This document shows positions 43,507 through 55,859 of a DNA stretch of 64,000 bases, in pieces (position 1 is the stretch's first letter; each line of letters starts with the position of its first letter). A program made the translations under genes and the position numbers. Source of the stretch: Diogma glabrata (Eukaryota; Arthropoda; Insecta; Diptera; Cylindrotomidae); contig OY856188.1 in the NCBI GenBank assembly GCA_963693315.1, positions 150,675,658-150,739,657 on the forward strand, read 5' to 3'. The notes beneath the pieces were generated by a model, which was not told the DNA's origin, made no database searches, and worked only from the letters and a program-made list of their open reading frames with translations.

Positions 43507-44105
43507 TTGTTGTCTTCGTTAATATTTTAGAAAATCGTTCTGTCGTTTTTTTTAAATCATTCGTCGTACCTTATTAAATTAATTGTTATTTTTAGGATTC
43601 TGTTATATTATGTATTATATTCATCGGATTCTAGTAGATTAAACAGCATATTCATCGGATGTTCCAATATTAAATTACCAATTTATTCATCGGATCATTT
43701 TGACATCATCGGTTTTAGGTGTGAAATAATTAATTATTCAATCTACATCGTTCGTCAGTCAACATGGAAGTTTTGATATTGGTTTGTCCAACACCCGCTG
43801 GTATTTGGATGTGTTAGCTTCATTAATTTTTCGTCGTTCTCCTTGTTGCTATCATAATTCCAACAGATGTTCACTCTTGTCTCATTCTTCGTTACCTTGG
43901 CAGAGTGTGTCTGACAGCCCACCTTCGTCGTATAGTCGTTGAGACAAAATCAAACAATTTTTCCAATGTTAACCAATGTGTCCTTGCAAAATGGCTAACA
44001 TGCCTCATTTGTATTTAGTAGTATTCGTCATTAGAATCCGTTTTAATTCAATATTTTGTAGCTAATGGTTCGGTAGTATCTTAAGTCGTTATAGGTTTAA
44101 TTATA
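43507..44105. other. Non-coding replacement between gag and pol remnants
   Basis: Where the rest of gag, protease and most of RT should lie, there are only ~600 bp with ATTCATCGGAT repeated at about 43620, 43650 and 43684, and other TCGTCGTT words resembling the element's own non-coding DNA. This is a large internal deletion or substitution. Confidence 0.6.
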
Positions 44106-44109
44106 ATTT

Positions 44110-45310
44110 AGTAAAATGTTTATCTTCACACGATCAGTCTACATCACCAGTTGTGCTAGTTTTGGGTCTATTGTGGGATACCATATCTGATTCCTTCGAA
44201 GTTCGTTTCAACTGAGTGCTATTATCAACGTCCAACTCTAAACCCCAAATATTGTCCGAGATTTGCCAGTTGTTTGATCCTCTAGGTATTTGTGCACCAA
44301 TCATTCTCACAGCAAAACTAGTATTGCAAAATATCTGGATGTTGCAAGGTACAAATTGGGACGACGTACTTCCAAGTAACATCACCCATCATTGGTCAAA
44401 ATTCAAACAAGAACTGCATGAGCTCCATCGAGTCTCCATACCTCGGTTGATTACTTCAACCAATCAAGAAAGCCTGGAGCTTCATGGATTCTGCGATGCC
44501 TCCGAGAAAGCCTACGGTTGTGTTCTCTACACTCGCTCATTAACAAAATCAAATCATTATCACATAGCATTACTCTGCTCAAAATCCAGAGTTGCACCTC
44601 TAACTAAACAAACGATCCCTCGTCTCGAGTTGTGTGCAGCAATGTTATTAGCTGAGGTAGTTCACAAGGTGCTATCGATTATGGAAAACACGTTAAATGC
44701 CATTTTTCTTTGGACAGATTCTAAGGTCACCTTATATCGCATCATGTCCGAACCTTAGAAATATAATACATTTGTGGCAAACCAACTGACAAAAATACAG
44801 GAATTAACCGTAATCAAAGATTGGCGTTATGTGCCCACAGCAGACAATCCAGCGGACTTGGTATCTCGAGGATTCATGCCGTCACAATTTTTATCATCCT
44901 CAATTTGGTGGGACGGTCCCCAGTTTTTGAAGTATTCGTCCACCGTGTGGCCACCATGCGATCAAAAACAATGGTCTCAAGATCAAACTAACCTCGAACT
45001 TCGTAAAATCTCACTTCCAAGTTTACTTCAAAATCCAATTGATAATCAGGTTATTTTTGATCGGTTCGAAAACCTCTCACGTCTCCTTCGAGTTACTGCG
45101 TTTATGTTACGTTTCATTGATCGAACCAGATACAAGGATAACATAAAAAACTCACTTAGTGATGATCTTCAACCAGTGGAATTGCAAACCGCCACGACAA
45201 CATTAATTAAAATTGTCCAAAGGCTCCATTTTTCAGAAGAGCTGAAAACCCTTACAAGAAATCAAGAAATTTCAGAAAAAAGTAATCTTCGCTCATTAGC
45301 ACCGTTTTCC
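44110..45310 (+). pseudogene. BEL/Pao RT C-terminus and RNase H remnant
   Basis: One frame, broken by TGA (44213-44215) and TAG (about 44756-44758), encodes VLGLLWDTISDSF (end of RT), ILSEICQLFDPLGICAP, the RNase H blocks HGFCDASEKAYG (first Asp), IPRLELCAAMLLAE (Glu) and FLWTDSKV (second Asp), then KYNTFVANQLTKIQEL and RYVPTADNPADLVSRG. The catalytic RT motif with paired Asp is absent because its region has been lost. Order and motifs are typical of Pao pol. The reading frame slips by one base near 45300-45308 before the integrase part. Confidence 0.85.
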
Positions 45311-46550
45311 TGACGATAGTGGTGTATTGAGAGTGGGTGGTCGACTTACGCACGCAGCGTTAACATATAATCATAAGCACCCAATACTGCTTCCTCGTGA
45401 TCATATATTTTCGGTTATGCTTGCTAGACACGAGCATCTGAGATTGCTTCATGCCGGACCACAGGCACTTTTGTATAGTCTTCGTCAGGCCTATTGGATC
45501 ATCGGTGGAAGAGGCCTATGTAAGCAGATTGTGCATCTTTGTGTGCGTTGTAGTCACGTCAAACCTGTCATACGACACCAAATCATGGGAGATTTGCCTT
45601 CGGAACGCGTTAACAGAGTCAGCCGAGCTTTCACAGTGGTTGGCATCGATTTTTGTGGTCCATTTTATTTTATTCATGCATCAAGAGCTAAGGTCAAAAA
45701 TAAATGTTATATATGTCTCTTCATATGTTTTACCACCAAAGCTGTTCATCTTGACATCGTCATAAACGCCACTTCAGAATCTTTCATCGCTTGTCTGAAG
45801 CGTTTCGTTTCACGTCGAGGGTTGTGCTCACGTATTTTTTCCGACAATGCTACCAATTTCATCGGTGCCCGTAATGAACTCAAGGAACTAAAATCTCTAT
45901 TGTTTTCTTAATCTTGTCAAGACCACATCAGACATTTCAGTCTCTCACACAACATTGAGTGGTCTACGATTCTTCCTCGTTCTCCCCATTTTGGTGGATT
46001 ATGGTAATCTGCCATTAAAAGCGCTAAACATCATCTTAAGCGGGTAATGGGAACGTCGTGTTTAACGTTGGAAGAATTTCTCACGTTGACCACCCAAATT
46101 GAAGCATGTCTCAACTCTCGCCCAATGTTGCCAATGTCAAATGATCCATCGGATCTGACCGCTTTGTCACCAGGTCACTTCATCATCGGTGCCCCATTAA
46201 CGTCAATTCCAGAACCTTCATTACTCGATCTAACTTCTAACAAACTGTCGAGATTCCAAAGAATTCAGCAACTCATGCAGTCGTTTTGGGATCGTTGGCA
46301 CTGTGAATATCTCACTGAACTACAGCAAAGAAGCAAATGGCAGCAAGGATCATTTCAGTATCAAGTCGGTATGTTGGTTCTACTACACGATGACAACCAG
46401 CCACCACTACAGTGGATTATGGGTCGTATAACTGATTTACATCCCGGCAAGGATGGTGTTGTGCGCGTGGTCTCTATCAAGACCAGCCACTCTCAATTGA
46501 AACGAGCTACAAACCGCATTAGTGTACTTCCAATTCCAATCGAGCAGTAA
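45309..46550 (+). pseudogene. BEL/Pao integrase and C-terminal domain remnant
   Basis: Begins DDSGVLRVGGRL, then the His/Cys zinc region (HEHLRLLHAG ... CVRC), the catalytic core with VVGIDFCGPF (first Asp) and IFSDNATNFIGARNEL (second Asp), a TAA at 45909-45911, then PRSPHFGGLW followed by TAA (46005-46007) exactly where the catalytic Glu is expected, then SAIKSAKHHLKRV. The final 167 codons (46047-46547) are open and match the DUF5641-like tail: LSPGHFIIGAPLTS, FWDRWHCEYLTELQQRSKW, LQWIMGRITDLHPG. The enzyme cannot be made intact from this copy. Confidence 0.88.
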
Positions 46551-46626
46551 TCAGTGATGTAGTTTTTTCTTCGACGCCTTACAATTCATTCATGGTTGGT
46601 GTTTTCGTTGTTTTTGTCGTTTTTTC

Positions 46627-46970
46627 GATCAATTCATATTTTATCGTCGGGTGCTGATGCACAGTTCATGATCAATTCATATTTTATCGTCGGGTTGCTA
46701 TGCACATTTCATGATCAATTCATATTTTATCGTCGGGTGCTAATGCACATTTCATGATCAATTCATATTTTATCGTCGGTTGCTATGCACATTTCATGAT
46801 CAATTCATATTTTATCGTCGGGTGCTAATGCACATTTCATGATCAATTCATATTTTATCGTCGGTTGCTATGCACATTTCATGATCAATTCATATTTTAT
46901 CGTCGGGTGCTGATGCACATTTCATGATCAATTCATATTTTATCGTCGGTTGCTATGCACATTTCATTTA
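46627..46970. repeat. 42/43-bp tandem array with alternating unit types
   Basis: Eight units of GATCAATTCATATTTTATCG strictly alternate between a GTGCT(A/G)ATGCAC type (43 bp) and a TTGCTATGCAC type (42 bp), so the true repeat is a ~85-bp dimer. It sits just after the pol stop in the element's 3' non-coding region. Confidence 0.9.
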
Positions 46971-47882
46971 ATCATTCACTATCCTCGGCTGTTATTAATT
47001 CAAATATTATCGTCAGTTGCTATAAGTTTTTATGTATCAGTAATTTAAATATATAAGAAAAAAATACAAATAATTTATATACTAAAACCATACTCGGTTG
47101 CCCTTCATTAACATGCATCAGGTCTAAGTGAACAACCCACGACCAGCATACAGATCAACATTCACTCCACATTCTGTAACTTGCAGTCAAATATAGACAA
47201 ACACGATATGTTTCATATCACTCCCAGAAGTTCCTCATTAATCGAATACGACCTTGGCAATGTTTACTTCATGCTTCAATAGCTCCTCTTTTCAAATTAT
47301 ACTTCTCCCAATAGTCCCTATTGACTGGAGTTAAGTTACTGTCACTCGTGAGAAATCAATGTAATCTCCCAATAGATTTTATTCTATTGTGCAAAGATAA
47401 TCGGAAAATCTCATCATCCAATATAGCATAAGCTCGCATCAAAGGCGCAAATCTACCAACAATCTAGTCACTTCAATCATTTCGGTTCAATGGTTTGTTA
47501 CGTATCTCCTCGATACCCAAAGGTTTAACCCATCAACATTATTTAGACTATGAGTCAAACACCATCTGTCGCTCTTGTGCTCCAGGACTAGTGATTGCAG
47601 ATTCACAAATCATCTGAGAACGTTAACAATGTTGGTGTGTTGAGGTCGTGACAGTTGGTCTGCTCTGGACAATTACCAAACTTACATTGCAATACAGAAT
47701 ACTTACTCTAATTCATTTTTATTTCGTTTCTCAAAATCAACTACTCCGAAACTAATTGATTCAAACAAAATTTTTTTTTAAATTTTCCCTTTAATTCATA
47801 TTTCAACATAAGAAAAACACATTTATTGGATGAATCAATAAAGCTCACACATCTATTATTTGGGTTAAAGGATCATTCCTTT
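46971..47882. other. 3' non-coding region of the BEL element
   Basis: About 0.9 kb without recognisable coding capacity on the plus strand; no envelope-like frame seen. Confidence 0.5.
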
Positions 47883-47897
47883 AAAGCCGGGAGTAAA
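47883..47897 (+). other. Likely polypurine tract
   Basis: AAAGCCGGGAGTAAA directly precedes the 3' LTR start TGTTCGCG. It is purine-rich with two C; the expected plus-strand primer position. Confidence 0.45.
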
Positions 47898-49732
47898 TGT
47901 TCGCGAAAAGTAAATCCCCTGTAAAGAAAAAGTAATTTAAATTAGATGATAATAAATTGAAAAGTATTGATTGACTTATCCATTGCTTATATTCCAGAAT
48001 GTTGAATTGTCCAAACGTTGTTTAGATCCCTAAAAGAAGTGAAAGTCAAAAACATTAGTGATAGTAATTCATTTGAATGAAATATTGAGAATATAAATTA
48101 ATTCAAAATAATATTTAATGTAATTTAATTCAAAAAGATATCTAATGTTATTTAATTCAAAATAGTATTAATGTTATTTAATTCACGATAATATGTACTG
48201 TAATCTAATTCAAAGTAATATTAATGTAATCTAATTCAAAGTAATATTAATGTAATCTAATTCAAAATTTAATTCAAAGTTAATTATGCCACTTACTTGA
48301 AAATGTTAGTATTATTGTTTATTTCAGCGATACGTCAATTTGACAACAATATGTTCCACTCAATATTGACGACGTTTAACTTGGCTGCACTCAGTAGTTT
48401 TTTTAGTATCTAACTTATTGAGAGTGGAATGTATTGTTGTTGGGTTGTCTTCACTGACAAATTTATGGTATATAAGAGAGACATTTTTTATGCTAGCTCT
48501 CTTGCTTTACATATATATTATATTATTTAGTGGTTGTTCGGGATTGTTCTAAGTAATGTTGTCTTGTTACTAAAATTAAAATTAAAATAAAAAGTGTTTA
48601 TTCGATGTAAAGTAGTTTAGTGTAGACAAATATATATACAATACATATAGATTAGTAATGGCAAGCTGTGTTTCCTTTTTGTTGTGATGATGCTATGGTG
48701 CTGTGGATTTGCCGGTCGTCAATGCTAGGATAAGTATAGTTGTTTGATGAATATTTGTGACCATACGGTTTTGAATCCATCATTGTTGAAATTATTTGTA
48801 TTAAATCTTCGTCATTACTGATAATGCATTTTAGTTCCGGATCTTGTTCGCATTCATCGTTATTACAGTGGTTACAGCTGCCGGTCGTCGATGCTGATGA
48901 GGATTATATAGCTTTGATAAATATATTCTGTGACCAGATGGTGTTGAATTCATCATTTATATTGTTCGTCATCAATGCTGATAATACATATGGTTAGTTC
49001 ATGATCATTTATGCTCATCGTTATACTATTGAGATTACTTATATTGATTCGTCGTCAATGCTGATAATACATATAGTTAGTTCCTGATCATTTATGTTCA
49101 TCGTTATTATTGAGATCATTTATATTGTTCGTCATCATTGCTGATAATACATATAGTTAGTTCCTGAGTTATTTTATATTCATCGTTATTATCGTCGTCA
49201 TTGCTGATAAATTTGTGCACATCGTTATTATTGAGATACAGTTCCTGAGTTATTTTATATTCATCGTTATTATCGTCGTCATTGCTGATAAATTTATGCA
49301 CATCGTTATTATTGAGATACAGTTCCTGAGTTATTTTATATTCATCGTTATTATCGTCGTCATTGCTGATAAATTTATGCACATCGTTATTATTGAAATA
49401 TAGTTCCTGATTTATTTTATGTTCATCGTTATTAGTGAGATTACTTGTATTGAATCTTCATCATTGCCGATAACAAATATAGTTCCTGATTATTTTATGC
49501 TCGTCGTTATTATTGAGATATAGTTCCTGAATTACTTATGCTTATCGCTGTCAAAGTGGTTATTTTTGACGGGCGTCGATGTTGATGATAATTATAATGC
49601 CTGATAAATGTACGTGACCACAAATTCAACGTTATTGAGATTGAAGAATTCAGGTTGCTTCCATACATCTGCAATCAACATTTTCATCATCATCAAGGTT
49701 ACTGAGTAACACAATACAGTCCACTGTTTCCA
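47898..49732 (+). repeat. 3' LTR of BEL/Pao element
   Basis: 1835 bp, TGTTCGCG...TTTCCA, followed by the target duplicate ATGAC. Very similar to the 5' LTR: point differences such as GCTTTACAT versus GCTTCACAT, fewer units in the AT minisatellite, and a ~75-bp block around 49086-49160 not in the 5' LTR. Confidence 0.9.
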
Positions 49733-49905
49733 ATGACAAAACTAAAGAGATCGATACCTTGACTAGTAGGTGAATTATAATATATTAAAAACGGTTGTAT
49801 CGTAGCTTGTGAGTTATTCCAAAGATAACTCTGCACAGAATCTTGAATGAAAACAGAGTAATTTTTCGAAACATCGCCAAGTACTAAGCACTCTCCCACT
49901 TTCAA
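49733..49905 (-). pseudogene. Transposase segment, 5' side of BEL insertion
   Basis: Reading 49905 to 49733: KVGECLVLGDVSKNYSVFIQ, then LWNNSQATIQPFLIYY, ending FSFVI. I recall GEFLVVCDFAENYSFVLQDA and HWNNSQATIHPFV from the transposase-like family named above; the Asp of LGDVSKNY would be the first catalytic Asp. The last codons (GTC ATT) continue at 39305 as GTC ATT ATC TCT GAT, in frame, because ATGAC is the duplicated target. Upstream of 49905 a stop is met; an AG at the GAAAG just before may be a splice acceptor. Confidence 0.65.
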
Positions 49906-49909
49906 GATT

Positions 49910-51820
49910 TAGTATTTTCGAATTTTATTGAAATGGTTATGATTTGTTCTGTTCTTTTGATATACAAAAGGATTAAAGAAGCAATCTGTATTTAGCGAAA
50001 GGAATTTTTCACTTATCGCGAATTAAAATATATTTTGCTATTAATTATGTAGTTTATAAGATGTGGTTCGAACAACACAATTCTGATAAATACGCCGGGA
50101 TGAAAGATTGAAGGGGGTTGAAGGATTGTATGAAAATTTTGGATTGGGTTAAGAGTTTGAATTCATATTGAAAGAAATCTTTCGTTGTTTGTGAAAATAT
50201 AAATATACAACAAAAAATAAAAATATTTTATTAATTTGTTTAGTTATTAAGAGTTAGGTTCGTAAAAATTGTTTTGGAAAGAAGAAATGAAATTGACATT
50301 GGTTGATGTTATGGCGTCTGGTCATTTTTTTAAGGAATCAATAAAAACTATTATTATTATTATTTTTATATTTTTCAGGACGAAAATTGGACTTGATTAT
50401 TGAATTCGGAATATGAATTTAATTTTAATTACGACTCAAAAATATTTTCCAAAAACGCAGCTATAAATACATTTTTGCTTATCCTAAACGAAAGAGAAAA
50501 AAGTCGATTGCATAGCATCCTTCCGCTTAGTAGCTTTCGATACAATTAATACAATTACATCAAAACCGGTTGATAGATTGGTTCTATCAAATGCCTATTA
50601 CTTCCAGCTAATTGAAAGATATAAACAAAAAAAGGAATCACCGTCTATCAAATACAATCACACCATCATCCAATTTGCTGAAAACATAAATTCATACATC
50701 GAAAGAAATATAACACGATCATAAACATTTAGAGTTTTCAAGTTTTCATATAGAACGAAAAGAGTTCATACATTCTCACTTCTTTTGTTTCGTTTTTATA
50801 ATTAAAACAAAAGAATTAATAATAAAAAACTAAAAATATCCATGTAAAGATGATGTAAATATATAATAACAATAAATTTACGCAGTCATACATTTGATGA
50901 TTTGAGGGCGATCAAAAAGTTCTTTGTATTGTTATTGTTATAAATGAAAAATTATGTTAATGTAAAAAACATGTAACGTTGTAGAATCAAGGATGGAAAA
51001 GGGAAGGGTGTTTTGCTCCGAAGTTAGCCTTTACTGTCAGGGTTAACTACAACGATCTAACTCCATTGCCAATACCTTTACTCAGAGCTCAAATTGTTCT
51101 GTATTAGATTGTCGACTTTTCCAAGTGCTACATGTTGGACATCACACCATTGGTGGGCATAACAACTTGAATATGTTTGTGTGGTGAAGGTTGGGATAGC
51201 AGTCATGCTTTTATAAAGATCTTGCCTGGCGTTCAGAGAATTCACATTATATACAACTACCAAATAGGATACTGAATAATTTCTAATAACAAATCATGGC
51301 AATTGTGATACTACATCAATATGGATACAAAGGCCTCTTAACAACTCGTCAATAACATCACAACAACAGTTCCTTTCGACTATATCGTCGAATCTACTTA
51401 ACATCGGCTCATTTCTTTTCTGGTTGAAATACATCGACATTTATTTTAACATCGTTAATAAAAACGAGCGTTTCACAACTGAAACAGATATTAATATTAT
51501 CTTCGTCAACAGCCGTACTTGGAACATTTTTTATTTATAATAGTTTTCATCAATTACCCCTAAATTTTAGTGCAACAATTTATTTATGATATTATTTAAG
51601 TATCGCATATTCATTTTGATGCAACGATAATTTTATCATGGATCATTCAACAATCACCTATTTAATTGGTGCAACGATTTCTGATATTAGTCAAATATCA
51701 CCTATTTGTGTTTCTGCAATGATTTTTGACGAAATTTTCCAACCATGTTAATACTATACAAACACCAATAAATTTCAATGTTACAACATCACCCACAACT
51801 AGTGCACAACTTGCAAATTC
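49910..51820. other. Unassigned sequence with one unrecognised short frame
   Basis: Mostly AT-rich. At 51078-51263 the minus strand keeps 61 codons open (SLNARQDLYKSMTAIPTFT, CYAHQWCDVQHVALGKVDNL) in a GC-richer patch. I do not recognise it; a degraded exon or transposon piece is possible. Confidence 0.3.
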
Positions 51821-51823
51821 AGT

Positions 51824-52395
51824 GCAACATTTAGTAATAATAATTTAGTCATTTATGATTGATTAAATTTATTTATTATGTCAAGTCGAATATGTAACAA
51901 ATCATGGGTTAAATTAATTTTTTTTATTAACATTTGATAGTCATAGTTGATGTAGAAGGGATAGTGGCCTATGTCCTTCAATAATTTTTGAGTTATCACA
52001 GTCTACTTTACTTCTTACCTTTGTTTCAATTCATTCAAAAACTTTCGCGTGCAACCAAGAAAAAAATTGCCGAATCCACGTACTGAAGCTAATCAAAATA
52101 AACTCGAGGGACTCGTATCTTTAGAGCTACAGCAACATTTAGTAATAATAGTATAGTCATGATATGAGTGGGTAAATTTATTTAGCAGCAAATAATGGGT
52201 TGGGTTAATTTTTTTTTGACATTTGATAAGCATAGTTGACGTAGAGGTGGTGATGGCTAATGCCCTTCTTCAATTTTAGAGTCATCAGAGTGTACTTTAC
52301 TTCTTACCTTTGCTTCCATTCGCTCAAGAACTTTCGCGTTTAGGGCAGATAATAAAGTTACTGAATCTACGTACTGGAGCTAGTTGGAATAAACC
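51824..52395. repeat. Old direct duplication, ~290 bp
   Basis: Copy 1 (about 51824-52120) and copy 2 (about 52130-52395) share GCAACATTTAGTAATAATA, ATTTGATA(G/A)(T/G)CATAGTTGA, TACTTTACTTCTTACCTTTG and CTTTCGCGT in the same order. They differ at roughly one base in five. Non-coding. Confidence 0.75.
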
Positions 52396-55379
52396 ATAGG
52401 CATGGCGCATCCATAAGGCGATAGGCTTGACTATGGTAATCCCGACCTCTAATCAGCCGCTCGTAACACGTGATCACACACATATTATTGATCGCACACA
52501 TATTTTTGTGGCAATCGTATGGCTGACAACAAGTATGAGGTGTAAGAAGCGTGCATTCAAAATGGCGCCGAAACAGGGACTTGAATAACTAGTAAGGGTA
52601 ATTGAAGATACAATTCAGTAACCTAAATAGTTGAACCAGATAGGATGATCAAAGTTATGGAACGAATAATAAATAATTCGTTGAGTCTCTCAGGGTGATC
52701 AATAAAAATTGCATATAATAATATTTAATTAGTTGCACCTCGTCCTGTCAGGACAATGCAATAAAATGATTACTGGGATTATCGAAGGTTTATACCTTAT
52801 AGTGAAAATAAAGTGAAAAAATGTGTGCACTTTACAGTGCAATCGAAGAATAGCATACAATAATAAACAGTTAGTGGCGCCTCTTAGAGCTATCCCATAT
52901 TTAATATAATAAAACAATAATATTGCCCGTCGCAGTGCAACCGCAAACGAAGTCTACAAGTAAGTTAGTGTAGAGGCTCAAAAGGTTCAGTCGTTTAAAT
53001 CGTTAAAAAAAATTATATAAAAATTATTTTGAGCCATTCAGTCAAAAATGCGACGCAAATGACTATACTGTGATTAGTGGTGCAATTCAGAAAGAGAGTG
53101 TAGGGATAAACAATTAAGCTGAGTTCATAAAATCTCTCTTTCATTAAATATGTTGTTTTCAATATGGGTATAAAAAAGCACCGCAACTACGTTGAAGGTT
53201 AAAATTTCAAAGCTATCACTGTTTACTCTTCTTTTAAGTAACTGATACAGCAATTGCAAGTGCCAGGTCGTTTGGTGCGATGAAACCTGAAACTATAAGG
53301 ACTCAATTTTGTGTAACTGCATGTTATTTTAAGCATGCTTTCAACTGCGGTTTTAAACATGTTATTTTTTATACGACAACAGCTCGGTCAATTTGACGCT
53401 TTTAATCGTGACTCAGATTTAGTTTTTGTGTTGTAGTGTTTCTACAGTAGTAGAAGTCCCGGAAATATGCTACATCATACACTAGATACCAATAGCTATT
53501 ACTCGTCGGCACTTCATCCAGCAATTCTCATCGTTTTAGATCATCATTAGGTTTCCTTTGCGACAGATGATAATTACAACAAAGAGAGTGAATATTCAGA
53601 CATTGTTTGCCAATTATATTCTAGATTGATTTTGTCAAAACAATGATACAAATCTTACACCCGCTATTCCGTCTCTGTTTCTAGAATGATTTGTCGTATT
53701 GCTTCCATTTGTTTGATGCAAGTTAGCCCGGTTAAGTTTATTATTCTATCCACCAAACGGGGTGGATTTTTGATAAACTCTGCATAAAAAACTTGTCATG
53801 AAAACCAACCACAAATAATGTAAAAAAGTATCTTTAAGTGTTGAAACATATACCACATAATAAAACACATAAATTGCCAGCCATAAAAACAAATAAAACA
53901 AATATTATTCCATAGGGTAATTCTTCTAAACAAAACCTAATAAATATTAATGACAGATCAAACAATGAATTCAAATATTTTTGATGAAATAATTATCAAT
54001 AAATATTTGTTTAAATTCAATTGAAAAACGTGATAATTGACTGTCAAATTATTTGCATAATAACCAATAAAATCAACAAAGCCCTTAAGAATAACAAAAA
54101 CTAACAAAACAAATATAACTATAAAAAAAATAAAAGAAGTTCAATGTTAGCGCCATCAATTTAGTTGTCAAATGTGCCTTCATTCAATTATTAGGTCTGT
54201 GCAGTTGGCCGGGAACTTTTGATTTCTTAAAATTTTATATTTTATTATGATTGTACCTTGATTGGGAGGAATGAGGAGTTCAATTAAAATGATTGTACCT
54301 CTCTAGTTTAATTATTATGAACAAAACAAAATTGGGTTTCCAGTTAGCCGGTCATCAATTCATATTGATATTTTTCGGTAAATTATAGTTAATAACAATT
54401 CGAAATCGTTTGGGAGGAACAAAAATATAAGTTTTATTGATTGTACTACCGTAATTTATTAACAATTTTATATAAAACTTTTTGATTCTGAACCATTGAC
54501 AACTGTCTAAATTTGCAAAACACACCGATGATCCCCCTTACAGAATAGTTTCGAAGCTTTAATCATAAATGACTGCATTACCGACTGAAAACATTTAGTA
54601 TTAAATTTATACGAGAGAGTCTTTTGTTTTACATATTTTGATATTACAGTTTACAGTTACATATTTTTATATTAATTTATTTTATCTAAGAAGGGCTAGA
54701 ATTATTTTTAACAGTCAAACATCCTTTGATAACAAATTTTATCTTTTAATATAAATAATTGATTTTCTAAGTTTTCCTTCCAATCCGTTTTATTTCAAAC
54801 TGTTGCTATTTACGAATGATGAATTTTTATGGCATTAACGTTCATTTTTATTATTTATTTAATTATAAAAATGAACATTATTTGTTGTTTAACTTAAATA
54901 AGATATTATGGACATTAAATGCAAGTACTATAGATAGTAAGTAATATGCTAAAATTCTTACTATGTAAATGTAGTGGAAATATTTATTTATGTGAAAATC
55001 TATTTTATCAACCGACGTATCAACAATATCAAAACCGTTTAATTTTGTAAGAGACATAATTGTTTTAATTTAAAATTATAAAAATTTATAACAAATATCT
55101 TTCCATTCAAAAGTTTATTGAAAAAATAACTATTTCAAACCGAGAATCGAAAACGCTAGGAAAAATTTCTTCAATTTTAAAACATTCAGAAACTATTGTA
55201 GATGAATAAAAACTCCTGAATGCATTCTATACTTTTTTAGTATAATGACGTCACACAGTTGATTGAAAGAAACATACATGAGATAACATGAGAAGTTTTC
55301 GGCATGCATGCTAAGAACAATGCCTAATAATATATCATGGGAAGTTTTTATTGATTCAGTTTAACAAAACAAAATGTGT
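52396..55379. other. Unassigned AT-rich sequence
   Basis: No domains or paired transposon ends recognised. Small items: near-repeat GATC(A/G)CACACATATT (about 52470-52505) and a GC-richer patch near 52540-52570. Nothing I can call. Confidence 0.45.
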
Positions 55380-55745
55380 CCTCTAGTCTATATGTAACAA
55401 AGTCGTATTGGTGATCAATAAATTTCCAATCTTCACTAAATACAACTATACATATACATACAAATTTAACTAAAAACGTCTATTTACAGTGTTGCTAATT
55501 TTTATATTTGTTTAATAATTTAAAAGTAGTGTTTAATTCGTTAGAACTACCATCTGCAATACAATAGAATAAAAAAATATTGTATGAGATTTAATAAAAG
55601 TTTAAAAAAAAAAGCAAAATGCAAGATTTCGAACCTCTGTTAAACAATTAAAAAACGCATTTTTCGTGCCGACTTAACGTCCACCACCAATTTCATTATT
55701 AAAACGTTTGAGTTGTATAAATTATTTAATGATTGTAAAAAAACG
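55380..55745 (-). repeat. Dispersed repeat with tRNA-like block (copy 1)
   Basis: This region resembles 57415-58335 (minus the MITE there): CCAATCTTC-TAAA-ACAAC, CAGTGTTGCT, ACTACCATCT(G/A)C, ATATTGTATGA. On the minus strand 55700-55625 reads TGGTGGACGTTAAGTCGGCA then GAGGTTCGAAATCTTGC: an A-box and B-box spaced as in a long-variable-arm (Leu/Ser) tRNA. Confidence 0.5.
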
Positions 55746-55859
55746 GTTTTCATGAGTCAAAAAACGGTGGTTATCATTATATGCAAGGGATGTAATTAGG
55801 ATGTTTGACATTCCTGCATAGGATCTTGATGAAACGTTGGCAAATGATCCAGGTTCACT

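Larger units (their letters stand above)
39306..49732 (+). mobile_element. BEL/Pao LTR retrotransposon, 10.4 kb, defective
   Basis: Two LTRs of 1831 and 1835 bp (39306-41136, 47898-49732), both TGTTCGCG...GTTTCCA, are flanked by identical ATGAC (39301-39305 and 49733-49737). A primer site for tRNA-Tyr, a gag remnant, and RNase H, integrase and a C-terminal DUF5641-like region of BEL/Pao type identify the superfamily. LTRs of this length are long for BEL/Pao. Most of gag, protease and RT are missing and pol has several stops. An extra partial LTR lies after the 5' LTR. Few substitutions separate the LTRs, so the insertion is fairly recent although the copy was probably already defective. Confidence 0.9.

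Noticed and set aside
44134..44385. 83-codon minus-strand frame
   Set aside because: Antisense shadow of the BEL pol reading frame, which has clear RT/RNase H motifs on the plus strand.
45451..45765. 104-codon plus-strand frame overlapping integrase
   Set aside because: Out-of-frame shadow of the integrase frame with the zinc and Asp motifs.
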